Shown: one piece after another, positions 22,453 through 31,464 of the stretch
Layout of the letters: the number at the start of each line of letters is the position of its first letter
Numbering within the stretch: the stretch's first letter is position 1
Translations under genes and position numbers: made by a program
The notes under the pieces: model-generated
What the model was told of the DNA's origin: nothing
Databases searched by the model: none
Seen by the model: only the letters and a program-made list of their open reading frames with translations
Assembly: GCA_021014325.1 (NCBI GenBank)
Contig: JAJGQC010000556.1
Location: 1-64,000 of the forward strand
Source: Plazaster borealis
Lineage: Eukaryota; Echinodermata; Asteroidea; Forcipulatida; Labidiasteridae
Length of the DNA stretch: 64,000 bases
Direction: 5' to 3'

Positions 22453-22679
22453 CTTCAAAGTCGGTTGCTGATCCTTCACTGTCAATCCCTCTCATGATGT
22501 AGTCCATGACGCCCAGTAGGATCTCCAGTAGGTACTGCATGGCGACTCGATTCCCTTCAACGATAGCCCGCCGTTGGTGTGAGACAGATCACAGTGGAGT
22601 ACCTTGTCTGCCAGGTGCTTAACGACCAACTGGATGTTGTGGATCTCGTCTTCTTTAGTGACTGGGACGTAGGATATTC
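22453..22679 (-). CDS. Candidate exon resembling CEP95 CH-like domain
   Basis: 227 bp in both U and W, between CTCTCATCAG and TTTGAAG/GTGTGC. The conceptual peptide includes ISYVPVTKEDEIHN, then HLADKVLHCDLSHTNGG, then a segment with QYLLEILLGVMDYI. In U one base appears to be missing in a G run after HTNGG, so the second half is read in another frame. From memory this pattern (EDxxHNxQ…LSHxxG…LLEIxxGxxxYx) matches the calponin-homology-like N-terminus of centrosomal protein CEP95 (CCDC45), which binds at centrosomes. That assignment is tentative: neighbouring exons do not clearly match CEP95. Confidence 0.5.
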
Positions 22680-22820
22680 CTGATGAGAGAGAATATCAAG
22701 AACAATTTTGAACCCTCTCGTTACCAAATTCTTTTGACATAATACAACCACTGGTGCCCAGATTGTTTTACCACTCAAGCGTGAAGCACACATTCTCAAA
22801 CAACAGAAAGTTTGTGTTAA

Positions 22821-23196
22821 GGGCACTAGACACGTTTGGTAATTGTCAAAGACCAGTAATCTCACTTGGTGTATGCCAAAATATGCATAAAATAACAAGC
22901 CTGTGAAAATTTGGGATCAATTGGTCATCTAAGTTGCACGAAAATAATGAAAGAAAAAACATCCTTGTTGCACAAATGTGTGCTTTCAGAAGCCTGGAAA
23001 AAGGCTTCAGGCCTGAAGTCTTTTTTAGATTCAAATATCTTAGTGAGAAATTACCTCTTTCTCAAAAACTACGTTACTTCAGAGGGAGTCGTTTCTCACA
23101 ATGTTTTATACTATCAACAGCTCTCCGTTGCTAGTTACCAAGTAAGTTTTTATGCTAACATATATTTTGAGTAATTACCAAACGTGTCCAGTGCCT
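22821..23196. mobile_element. TTAA MITE, long form (arm U)
   Basis: Flanked by TTAA at 22,817-22,820 and 23,197-23,200. Ends GGGCACTAGACACG…CGTGTCCAGTGCCT are inverted repeats. Internal landmarks are ATTACCTCTTTCTCAAAAAC and CTTCAGGCCTGAAG. 376 bp, non-coding. The TTAA target is the preference of piggyBac-type transposases. The element lies in an intron between two candidate exons. Confidence 0.8.
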
Positions 23197-23277
23197 TTAA
23201 AAGGTTAATTTTACAAACTCTATTATTACCTTAAAGATTTCATTTTAGAGCATGACAAGTAATGACAAATTTCTTAC

Positions 23278-23437
23278 TCATTGAATTTCCTTTTATATAA
23301 TCCAAAAGTGATTGAGATTGGCCAATAAATGTTAAGTTCTTGGTATTTGTTTCCTCTGTGTGTTCTGTAAACCCAAACGCTTTTTTGTACAAAGCCAAAT
23401 GGTGCTCCTTAGGTGTTTGGCATTGCGGATCTTTCCA
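23278..23437 (-). CDS. Candidate exon, WKDPQCQTPKEHH peptide
   Basis: Open frame bounded by TATTGTGCAG/TGG and AATGA/GTAAG, coding WKDPQCQTPKEHHLALYK, then AFGFTEHTEETN and QSQSLLDYIKGNS. It looks like real protein and not repeat, but I do not recognise the family. The acceptor lacks a strong pyrimidine tract; an alternative acceptor at TCTGAAAG/GTTG would extend the exon. Arm W keeps 158 bp of it (51,607-51,764). Confidence 0.5.
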
Positions 23438-23740
23438 CTGCACAATAGCAACCTTTCAGAATTCCCTGGCCAGACCCAATTGCCTTCAATGTTTAACAAT
23501 TAATTAGTGCATTATCATTATGGACCAGAAGTTGTTAAGCAAACTATACAGAATGCAATAAACCCCCGCATATGACATCACAAGCCCCAAACTGCGCCTC
23601 ACTGAGGACAATGAAGACTTATCATTGGCTGAGAGTTGTGCGCGTGCGCATGCGGGCAAGTTTCCATTGTTTGACCCCAGCGATGGTGGCCAATGCAAGG
23701 GGTCTGTTCCATTTGTCTAGCCTTCGCGTCATCAAGGAAT

Positions 23741-23808
23741 TCAGTACTTCAAACAGCCTTCAGAATCATAGTCCAGCGCGCCGTATCGATAATCTTCGTC
23801 ACAAACCC
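23741..23808 (-). CDS. Candidate exon, possible C-terminal end
   Basis: Acceptor CTCTTCCAG, then codons VCDEDYRYGALDYDSEGCLKY and TGA at 23,741. Joining to the upstream exon preserves frame (…KFG then V). The stop is doubtful: arms A and W carry extra bases just before it (CTGGTTGA), which would keep a different frame open, so either the gene ends here or U has lost about a dozen bases. Confidence 0.45.
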
Positions 23809-23913
23809 CTGGAAGAGATGTGTGATGAATACTGCTGAAAGACAATGCTGATTGGCTAACCAAAAGTGACTGCTCTGCGCACACGCTTGTTAAAAACTGA
23901 ATTGGCAACTCAC

Positions 23914-23983
23914 CAAATTTCCTCAGTTTTTCTGCTCTCTTTTCGTAGTCAACCTCCATGGCTTTAAACTCCACATCTCGTCT
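23914..23983 (-). CDS. Candidate exon, charged helical 23-residue peptide
   Basis: 70 bp between CAATCGATAG and a perfect donor GGTGAGTT. It codes RDVEFKAMEVDYEKRAEKL and RKFG, a strongly charged stretch typical of an alpha helix or coiled coil. Family not recognised. It is the exon nearest the BEL insertion. Copies at 1,439-1,513 and 51,047-51,118 keep both splice sites. Confidence 0.55.
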
Positions 23984-24241
23984 CTATCGATTGCAGAAAA
24001 TAATAACGGCTCTTATATTGCACAACTTCAGAATTGATCAAACACATTATTATCCCTGGTCACTGGGCCATTTATTTTGTTAATAGCATTAACTATAATC
24101 CAAGCACTTATGTAGTGTTTTACACAAATGGTTTCACAAAAATTAACAACAAATGACACAACAATCAAAAATACAAAAGGAATGAGAATGAAATAAATTA
24201 GCCTAAGAAAAACAAGTCTTAAACAGGTGAGTCTTTAACAA

Positions 24242-25145
24242 TGTTTCGTCGAGTTTTGTTTATTATGAACTGTCGCTTGAGGGCGCTATACTTAGCGACC
24301 GCTTTCCGATAAACGCTTCAGAAACTGTACTTTTCGATAGCATTTAACTGGTTAAAAAGGTTATCTAAACAACTAAATTGTGTACTGATACTGCTTAGAG
24401 TTACTGATCGGCGTTTAGGGTGAGTGTTATAGAAGTGTATTTTTGAAAGAGACTTACAGTAGTTTCGTAGTATTAAAGATAATTCCAACGTTTTTTCTGC
24501 TCACTTGAGAAGTTGTTCTAGTGTATTTGATTCATGCACTTGATGCACGTCAAAGTTCAAAGGTTAAATGTTGGATGTTGTAAATCCGTTTTATAAGGTT
24601 TTAAGTTACAATTGCTGCTTTATGTAGAGCAAGTATCATCGAGGCCAGGATTTGTTTACTGTAAATCAGTTGTGCATGATCTTATTGATTTAAAGGTGAT
24701 TATTGTCATTGTAGTTTCAGGGTAAATCTAGTAAATGTAGTATATTACATGACAGGTTCCTGTATTTAGAATGTTTTCCTTATTTTTGTTTAGGGGATTA
24801 CCCTTTTTGATTACTGAACTGTATGCTGTTTAACTGGACTGAACTATTGTTGCTGTACTGTTACTTTTCTGCTAGTTGTATCCGGTCACAGTAGTAAGTT
24901 AATGTTTCCGTTTAAAAAATCATTTATGTTTCTAAAATTACTTTCACTTGCTTCAGTTGTTTGGACTGTAATAATCTTTCTGTTTACACGTGTTAAGACT
25001 GTTTAGCAGTACTCTGAGATATGGAATGTACATTCATTCATGTACTTGGGTTTTTTTTTTTTCAGAATTGAATGCTGATTTATTATTAAAATCTTCATAC
25101 ATTAAAACCGGGTGCGACTCCATTCTTAAATCCTCTGGCCTTCCA
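24242..25145 (+). repeat. BEL/Pao 5' LTR
   Basis: 904 bp, TG…CA edges. It contains the transcription start and poly(A) signals of the element by position, though I cannot pinpoint them. A homopolymer T run sits near 25,051-25,062. Confidence 0.88.
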
Positions 25146-25177
25146 TAATTCAATTTACTCTTCAAGTTGAGGCCAAT
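25146..25177 (+). other. BEL/Pao leader, primer-binding region
   Basis: Short leader between LTR and gag ATG. It should hold the tRNA primer-binding site, but I could not match it to a tRNA 3' end. Confidence 0.5.
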
Positions 25178-25747
25178 ATGGATGAAAAGAAAGCGAAATG
25201 ACGAACCAGCAAGACGAGATTTACTCAACAAAGGAAAGTGTTTGAACAACACATAAAGCAAGATTCTTCCATAGAAGAGCTCACAGAAGAATTCCGGAAA
25301 TTTGAGGTTGCCTTCATGGAATTGCAGAACAGACACGATGAGTATTGTGAGACAATAGAAGATAGCGATGAATATGAGCAGGAGGAAGATTACATTCAGA
25401 TTTGTATGGATGACTTCCAGCAGATAAAGCTGAAACTGAACCAGTTAAAAAAATCTCAACCAACAAAGTCGGCTGAAAATCCGCCTGAAAAAAGTGTTGC
25501 TGTATCAACTGACCATGATGCATCCCAAAGTACCGACTCCAACACTCAGCCAGAAATCGGCACTGATGAACTGCAAGCTGAGCAGTCGCCTTCCCCGCCG
25601 AAACCAGCGTTGGCTGAAGGAGAGCAGCAGCAGACACCAAAAACCAGTACTGCTTCATGCAAGTTGAGACCGAGGTTGGAGAGACCCAAGATGCCAACAT
25701 TCAATGGCGATGTCAGGGATTATCACACATTCAAAGATGACTTCTAG
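25178..25747 (+). CDS. BEL/Pao gag, N-terminal part
   Basis: ATG at 25,178 in frame with the rest, but codon 8 is TGA (25,199-25,201). The frame is then open to a TAG at 25,745. The protein is acidic and rich in Gln and Glu (coiled-coil-like EELTEEFRKFEVAFMELQN), followed by a Ser/Pro/Thr-rich linker, then RPKMPTFNGDVRDYHTFKDDF, the start of the DUF1759-type gag domain common in BEL elements. The same TGA occurs in arm A. Confidence 0.75.
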
Positions 25748-25824
25748 CTGATGATAGATCCGATGTACAGTCCGAGAGAGGCTGTCTCTATTCTGCGAAA
25801 CAGTTTAACTGGTAAGCCACTGAG

Positions 25825-26235
25825 TTGCTGAAGGGTATCGGAACTGATTATAGTGCATGTTGGGAGTACTTGGACATGTACTATGGTGATCCAAGGGTCA
25901 TTTCAGACACAGTGGCCCAGGATCTGACCAAGTTTAAAGCGCTTAGCGATGGAGAAGATGGGCGCTTTTGTGAGTTTGCTCAACTTGTTAGGCGCAGTTA
26001 CAACGTCCTGAAACAAGTAGGAAAGGAATCAGACATGAATAATAATCACATGTTGGCCATGATCGAGAAGAAACTGACTCCAGAGGACAGGAAAGTATAT
26101 GCCCGCATTGAACAGCAAAGCAGTGAACAGGCTAATCTTGAGGGACTTCTCAAATTCCTTGAGAACGAGACGAAAACCAGAAGACGGGTATCTGCCTCCA
26201 TCAGGAGTATGAATACAACACCTCAGCAAGCCTGA
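25825..26235 (+). CDS. BEL/Pao gag, central domain
   Basis: Continues the gag domain after a frameshift near 25,815. Motifs CWEYLDMYYGDPRVI and LLKFLENETKTRRR are of the kind seen in BEL gag (DUF1759). It ends at a TGA at 26,233, after which another frame shift leads to the zinc-knuckle segment. Confidence 0.75.
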   Translation: MLKGIGTDYSACWEYLDMYYGDPRVISDTVAQDLTKFKALSDGEDGRFCEFAQLVRRSYNVLKQVGKESDMNNNHMLAMIEKKLTPEDRKVYARIEQQSSEQANLEGLLKFLENETKTRRRVSASIRSMNTTPQQA

Positions 26236-26367
26236 GTGTATCTGACCGAAGGGCGACCAACCACATCAGTAAAGTGGAAAAGGTGCTGGGGGTGTGAAAC
26301 TGATAGTCACTGGCCTGATTAGTGTCCCGCCATACTGAAACTGACTCCTGAAGAGAGGTGGCGAAAG

Positions 26368-27087
26368 GTGAAAGATAAGCGTGCATGTTTTTCCTGCATG
26401 AAGCGGGCCGGCAAAGGACACAATATGAGTACCTGTAACAGAAAAAGGAAGTGCCCACAGTGTGATTCCCAGCATCACCATCTCCTACACAAAGGGAAAG
26501 CCCAATTTTCAGCGGCACCCACTGCTCACGTGATGGCGTGCAACTGCAAGTCAGAATTTACTGATGTTGCACTACCCCTGCTGACGACTGAAATTGGGGC
26601 CCTTCACAAGAAAATAACTGGAAACATTGTGTTTGACTGTTGTGCAAGTGTAACCCTGGTCCGATGGCAAACTGTACAAAGACTTGGGTTACAAGGCAAA
26701 AGCAAACCAATCAGCATGGACATCACCACTTTGGGTGGCAGGACCGAAACCCATGTCACCAGGCTGCATGAGATCAAAGTCTACCGTGGAGAAAAGATAT
26801 ATAAGGTGTCAGCAGTAGAAGTTCCCGAAATAACTACAGTGCCTCCACTACCTGAGCAGTGCAGAGAAAAGGTCGAGAGCCATTTGGGAACAACAATTAG
26901 ATGTGGTTGTGGACAGGTTGATATACTTCTAGGTGTTGATCATCCTGCTATGCATGGCGGTAAGACAGAGAAAGTAGATGACTATATCTTGAGAGATTCT
27001 CCAATTGGCTGGGTAATTCTCGGATCATCTAGTGAGGCGACAGCAAGAACGTCCACTGTGCTACACAAAGGTCACCGACAAGACTGA
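26368..27087 (+). CDS. BEL/Pao zinc knuckles and aspartic protease
   Basis: First knuckle CFSCMKRAGKGHNMSTC, second CPQCDSQHHHLLHKG; HHxLLH is a BEL/Pao hallmark. The protease region follows with VFDCCASVTLVRWQT, where the usual D-S/T-G is replaced by DCC; this may be a sequence error or a dead site. DILLGVDHPAMHGG follows, as in other BEL polyproteins. A frameshift near 27,060 separates it from RT. Confidence 0.82.
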   Translation: MKDKRACFSCMKRAGKGHNMSTCNRKRKCPQCDSQHHHLLHKGKAQFSAAPTAHVMACNCKSEFTDVALPLLTTEIGALHKKITGNIVFDCCASVTLVRWQTVQRLGLQGKSKPISMDITTLGGRTETHVTRLHEIKVYRGEKIYKVSAVEVPEITTVPPLPEQCREKVESHLGTTIRCGCGQVDILLGVDHPAMHGGKTEKVDDYILRDSPIGWVILGSSSEATARTSTVLHKGHRQD

Positions 27088-27784
27088 CCTCAGTGAGTTT
27101 TGGTCTACTGAGGCTATGGGGGTGAGGCTCAAGAACTGTAACTGTAAGCAATCAACTGACAAGCTGTTGACCCCGAATGACCAACGCCAGTTTGACAAGA
27201 TTTGGGAGTCCTGTGAGAAAGTGGACAACCGATGGCTAGTTCCCTACCAATGGAAAAGGGACCCAAATGAGCTCGCCGACAACAAGAGGCAGGCAATGGC
27301 GAAGTTATTGTCCATAGAGAAGAAGCTACAGAGAGAAGGGAACAACGCTCAACTGTATGATGATCAGATGAAAGAAATGGAGAAAAAGAGATTTTCGAGA
27401 AAGCTAACCACCGAAGAAATGAAGAAGTATGACGGTCTGGTCCATTACATCTCCCACCACCCAGTAATTCGTCTTGAGAAAAAGAGCACACCTGTTCGCA
27501 TCGTCTTCAATGCCTCTGCTAGCTTCAATGGCCATCGACTGAATGATTACTGGGAAAAAGGACCTGATCTCCTCAATGATCTCTTTGGGGTCTTATTCCG
27601 TTTCAGACAGTTTCAGATTGCTGTGTCAGGGGACATAGCCAAAATGTATCACCAAATCAGAATCCCTGAGCGTGATAAACATGTACATAGGTTCCTTTGG
27701 AGGAGCTATGAAGACCGAGAACCTGATGTCTATGTCAAGGAGGTGGTAACTTTGGTGACATGCCAGCACCAGCTATGGCATTGA
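27032..27784 (+). CDS. BEL/Pao reverse transcriptase, fingers and palm part 1
   Basis: Contains a basic linker, HPVIRLEKKSTPVRIVFNAS, then LNDLFGVLFRFRQFQIAVSG and DIAKMYHQIRI, the conserved RT blocks leading to the first catalytic Asp. A one-base lesion near 27,750 shifts the frame. Arm W has three T where U has two at this point and stays in frame, so the lesion in U is probably a homopolymer error. Confidence 0.85.
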   Translation: MRRQQERPLCYTKVTDKTDLSEFWSTEAMGVRLKNCNCKQSTDKLLTPNDQRQFDKIWESCEKVDNRWLVPYQWKRDPNELADNKRQAMAKLLSIEKKLQREGNNAQLYDDQMKEMEKKRFSRKLTTEEMKKYDGLVHYISHHPVIRLEKKSTPVRIVFNASASFNGHRLNDYWEKGPDLLNDLFGVLFRFRQFQIAVSGDIAKMYHQIRIPERDKHVHRFLWRSYEDREPDVYVKEVVTLVTCQHQLWH

Positions 27785-28614
27785 CTGCATTGAAGAGAAC
27801 AGCTGCCGAAGGAGCCAGAGACTACCCTGAGGCATCTAGAGTTTTGGACCATGACACATACATGGACGACATATGTACCTCTACAAGATCCGTTGAGAAA
27901 GCTACACGTCTGACTAGCCAAATTGATGCAGTCCTAAATGCAGGTGGTTTCAAAGTAAAAGAGTGGGTGTCGAATACAGATTTGGCAGTTGAGATGCCTG
28001 AAGAGAGACCAATCGTCGGACACACATCTACAGAAGAGCAGAAAGTTTTGGGCGTTGTATGGAACCCCGAGACAGACAGACTGAAATATCAAGTTAAAGC
28101 AGTTGCCCTGAAAGAAAGAGACGTCATGACCAAGCGAATGATTCTGAGTGAACTGGCCGAGGTATTTGATCCCATTGGGTTTACTGGTGCCTTCCTGATC
28201 CGAGGAAAGATCCTGATGCAGAAGCTGTGGCAAATGGGTGTTGATTGGGATGACGACTTGCCTCCAGAACCAAAGGCTAAATGGAGGAACTTCTTCACAG
28301 AACTGCAAAGCTTGAATGGAGTTTCATTTGATCGATGCATGATGCCAAAGCCAGACTTTCCTGTGGAGTTAATAGTGTTTTGCGATGCATCCGAAGATGC
28401 GTTTGGCACAGTTGCCTACACCAGATCAAAGAATGAGAACGGTTCGTTTGATGTGAGATTTGTGGCTGCAAAATCAAGGGTAGCTCCACTGAAGGCCCTG
28501 ACGATTCCGAGATTGGAGCTACAGGCAGCACTGTTGGCTACTAGACTCTATGCATCAGTAGTCAGGAAACATCAATTGAGTTTGAAAGAGCCATATTCCT
28601 GTCAGACAGTGTAA
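27760..28614 (+). CDS. BEL/Pao reverse transcriptase catalytic part and RNase H start
   Basis: MPAPAMALTALKRTA, then the catalytic YMDD (27,859-27,870), then VLGVVWNPETD, EVFDPIGFTGAFLIRGKILM and the RNase H segment VFCDASEDAFGTVAYTRS with IPRLELQAALLATRL, the last being typical of BEL/Pao. A frameshift near 28,600 ends the frame. Confidence 0.88.
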   Translation: MPAPAMALTALKRTAAEGARDYPEASRVLDHDTYMDDICTSTRSVEKATRLTSQIDAVLNAGGFKVKEWVSNTDLAVEMPEERPIVGHTSTEEQKVLGVVWNPETDRLKYQVKAVALKERDVMTKRMILSELAEVFDPIGFTGAFLIRGKILMQKLWQMGVDWDDDLPPEPKAKWRNFFTELQSLNGVSFDRCMMPKPDFPVELIVFCDASEDAFGTVAYTRSKNENGSFDVRFVAAKSRVAPLKALTIPRLELQAALLATRLYASVVRKHQLSLKEPYSCQTV

Positions 28615-28811
28615 TTGTCCTATCATGGATACGTGGACAATCACGACAGTACAAGTCCTTTGTTGCAAACAGAGTGGCGGAAATTCAGAGCCAAACCGAT
28701 CCTTCCGACTGGAGGCATGTCCCAGGAGAGCATAATGTTGCGGATAAGATTTCAAGAGGGTCAAAGTCGAACAATTACAAGGCACCTGGAAGGACAGGCC
28801 AGGATTCTTAA
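28602..28811 (+). CDS. BEL/Pao RNase H end and linker
   Basis: 70 codons in a shifted frame: SDSVIVLSWIRGQSRQYKSF, then WRHVPGEHNVADKISRG. The W.HVP..N.AD..SRG block is a standard BEL/Pao marker between RNase H and integrase. Too short for most ORF scans. Confidence 0.75.
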   Translation, partial: SDSVIVLSWIRGQSRQYKSFVANRVAEIQSQTDPSDWRHVPGEHNVADKISRGSKSNNYKAPGRTGQDS

Positions 28812-29046
28812 GAGAACCGGAAGAGAATTGGCCAAAATCACTCCCAAAGGCTGAAGAAAAGGAAATAAACAGAGAAAAGAAGGAGAAAACTGTGCTAATG
28901 GTGAAGGAAGCGGAAGATGCAATAGACTACAACAAGTTCTCCAGCTGGAGAAAGTTGATCCGTGTGACTGCATACGCCTTCCGTTTCATCTCGCATCTGA
29001 AATCGAAGCAGAGAGAGACCATGACGGTCCGTTAACAGTTGAAGAA
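28812..29046 (+). pseudogene. BEL/Pao RNase H-integrase linker, broken frames
   Basis: Charged Lys/Glu-rich coding remnant (EKEINREKKEKTVL-like frame) in more than one frame. No domain. Confidence 0.5.
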
Positions 29047-29535
29047 TTGACCTCTGCTGAAAACCACTGGCTGGTTGAGGCCCAGAAATCACTCCATGGG
29101 CGACTTGAGAAAGGAGAGTTTAAGTCACTTAGTCCATTTGTGAAAGACGGAATGACCTTTGTTGGAGGAAGGGGTCATCTTGGGAAACTTTCTTATGACA
29201 GACAACACCCGGTGCTACTCCCCAGAAGCCACCACATATCATACCTGATCACGAAGAATGTCCATGAGCGAGGGCACTACGGAGTGGCGCGACTTACAGC
29301 AACCAAGGTCAGAAGCAAGTACTGGGTAACCGGCGGAACAAGCTTGGCAAAGAGTGTGAAATTCAGGTGTGTCATGTGCCGGGTTTTGAGCAAAACAGAA
29401 ACACAGTATATGGCCAGTCTGCCTTGTGAGAGGATGGCACCATTTACACCGCCATTCTACTACACATCTTGCGACTACTTTGGACCGTTTGTTGTGAAAG
29501 TAGGCCAAACAAAGCAGCAAAGCACTACGGGGTAA
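29047..29535 (+). CDS. BEL/Pao integrase, zinc-binding N-terminus
   Basis: HISYLITKNVHERGHYGVAR with histidines and KFRCVMCRV with cysteines form the HHCC zinc site. MAPFTPPFYYTSCDYFGPF gives the first catalytic Asp. The C-terminal end is in a wrong frame after 29,515. Confidence 0.85.
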   Translation: MTSAENHWLVEAQKSLHGRLEKGEFKSLSPFVKDGMTFVGGRGHLGKLSYDRQHPVLLPRSHHISYLITKNVHERGHYGVARLTATKVRSKYWVTGGTSLAKSVKFRCVMCRVLSKTETQYMASLPCERMAPFTPPFYYTSCDYFGPFVVKVGQTKQQSTTG

Positions 29536-30356
29536 TTTTACCTGTCTAAATACGCTGAGCCAGCATCTTGAAGTTCCTGTTGATTGTTCAATGATGGAAT
29601 TTCTTCAAGTCCTTAGAAAATTTCTTGCTGTACGAGGTCACCTGAAACTGATTCAGAGTGACAATGGAACCCAGTTTGTAGGGGCAGAAAGACAGTTGAG
29701 AGAGATGGTAAAGGGTGGAATGTAACCAAGTTGAAGGACTTTTGTGCTGAGAGACAAATATGCTGGAAATTCACGACACCTCTTGCTCCACATCAGAATG
29801 GATGTGCCGAGCCTTAGTGAAGAGCTGTAAGCGAGCTCTTAAGAAGGCTATTGAGAGAACAACGGTTGACCCCATTTGAGTTTCAGACGTGTCTGCAAGA
29901 AGTGGCGAATCTTGTCAATGAAAGGCCTATTGGCAGGCATCCAACTGATCCTGATGATGGCAGCTACATCTGTCCGAATGATATTCTGCTTGGTCGAGCA
30001 TCAAACAGGGTACCCCAGGGCCATTCCGCACTAGCAGGAATCCAAGAGAGAGAGTTGAGTTTGTTCAACAAATTGTGACGCCCTTCTGGAAAAACTGGAT
30101 AAGGGATGTTCATCCAGCTCTTGTTCCAAGGAAGAAGTGGTGTGTCCACAGACGAAATGTGTGTGTTGATGACGTTGTTATTCTTGCCGAGCCGAATCTT
30201 ATTCGAGGAAAATGGAACATTGGAAGAGTAACTGAGGTCTACCCAGGACAAGACGGACATGTGCGCAATGTCAAGGTAGCCACAGCTCATGGAGATTACC
30301 GTAGACCAATAACAAAGATTGCGGTTATTTACCCGGTTGAAGGATATGAGAACTGA
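29536..30356 (+). CDS. BEL/Pao integrase core and C-terminus, frameshifted
   Basis: LKLIQSDNGTQFVGAERQLR gives the second Asp; the PHQNGCAE block at about 29,790-29,815 gives the Glu. Then QEVANLVNERPIGRHPTDPD and DILLGRASNRVPQGH (29,851-30,078), and RDVHPALVPRKKW with LIRGKWNIGRVTEVYPGQDG (30,075-30,356), the BEL integrase C-terminal DUF5641-type region. TGA at 30,354 looks like the true end. At least three frame breaks. Confidence 0.85.
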
Positions 30357-30399
30357 TGAACTGGTCTGTGACTTCAACCTGTTTGTTATGCGACTTCGC

Positions 30400-30413
30400 A
30401 TAGGTGGGGAGGA
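30400..30413 (+). other. BEL/Pao polypurine tract
   Basis: AGGTGGGGAGGA directly precedes the 3' LTR, the expected primer site for plus-strand synthesis. Conserved in arm W (complement at 46,623-46,634). Confidence 0.8.
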
Positions 30414-31333
30414 TGTTTCGTTGAGTTTTATTATGCACTGTCGCTTGAGGGCGCTATACTTAGCGACCGCTTTCCAATAAACGCTCAGAAACTGTACTTT
30501 TCGATAGCATTTAACTGGTTAAAAGGTTATCTAAACAACTAAATTGTGTACTGATACTGCTTAGAGTTACTGATCGGCGTTTAGGTGAGTGTTATAGAAG
30601 TGTATTTTTGGATGAGACTTACAGTAGTTTCGTAGTATTAAAGATAATTCCAACGTTTTTTCTGCTCACTTGAGAAGTTGTTCTAGTGTATTTGATTCAT
30701 GCACTTGATGCACGTCAAAGTTCAAACGTTAAATGTTGGATGTTGTAAATCCGTTTTATAAGGTTTTAAGTTACAATTGCTGCTTTATGTAAGAATTTAA
30801 GAATATTCTAGAGCAAGTATCATCGAGGCCAGGATTTGTTTACTGTAAATCAGTTGTGCATGATCTTATTGATTTAAAGGTGATTATTGTCATTGTAGTT
30901 TCAGGGTAAATCTAGTAAATGTAGTATATTACATGACAGGTTCCTGTATTTAGAATGTTTTCCTTATTTTTGTTTAGGGGATTACCGTTTTTGATTACTG
31001 AACTGTATGCTGTTTAACTGGACTGAACTATTGTTGCTGTACTGTTACTTTTCTGCTAGTTGTATCCGGTCACACTAGTAAGTTAATGTTTCCGTTTAAA
31101 AAATCATTTATGTTTCTAAAATTACTTTCACTTGCTTCAGTTGTTTGGACTGTAATAATTTTCTGTTTACACGTGTTAAGACTGTTTAGCAGTACTCTGA
31201 GATATGGAATGTACATTCATTCATGTACTTGGGTTTTTTTTTTTTTTTTTCAGAATTGAATGCTGATTTATTATTAAAATCTTCATACATTAAAACCGGG
31301 TGCGACGCCATTCTTAAATCCTCTGGCCTTCCA
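30414..31333 (+). repeat. BEL/Pao 3' LTR
   Basis: 920 bp, same edges as the 5' LTR. Length difference is due to small indels, including a longer T run near 31,235-31,250 and a short insertion near 30,790. Confidence 0.88.
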
Positions 31334-31338
31334 AACAA

Positions 31339-31464
31339 TGTTTTGAATTCAGTAAGAGAAATGGCATGACGTAACCATCTCAGCTCCCCGTTATGTATTG
31401 TTTAGAAACGATCATGACGTATGGAAATAAATGCGAGTTTGAATTGAATTGAATTGAATTGAAT
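31339..31464 (+). repeat. 3' end of a dispersed repeat with (TTGAA)n tail
   Basis: The host side of the insertion reads AATTCAGTAAGAGAAATGGC and ends in four to five TTGAA units (31,438-31,464). The cleaner arm W version is open on the minus strand (within 45,824-46,102). A short pentamer tail after such a frame is usual for the 3' end of non-LTR retrotransposons, so BEL may have inserted into one. Weak evidence. Confidence 0.35.

Larger units (their letters stand above)
24237..31338 (+). mobile_element. Full-length BEL/Pao retrotransposon
   Basis: 7.1 kb element with LTRs at 24,242-25,145 and 30,414-31,333 beginning TGTTTCG and ending TTCCA, flanked by the 5-bp duplication AACAA (24,237-24,241 and 31,334-31,338). 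Order of domains is gag, zinc knuckles, aspartic protease, reverse transcriptase (YMDD), RNase H, integrase: the gag-PR-RT-RH-IN order of BEL/Pao. It lies antisense to the surrounding candidate exons. The two LTRs are about 95% alike by eye, with differences mostly small indels, so the insertion looks fairly young. Confidence 0.92.

Noticed and set aside
23572..23838. 88-residue plus-strand frame
   Set aside because: Antisense shadow of the candidate exons at 23,741-23,983 and their intron.
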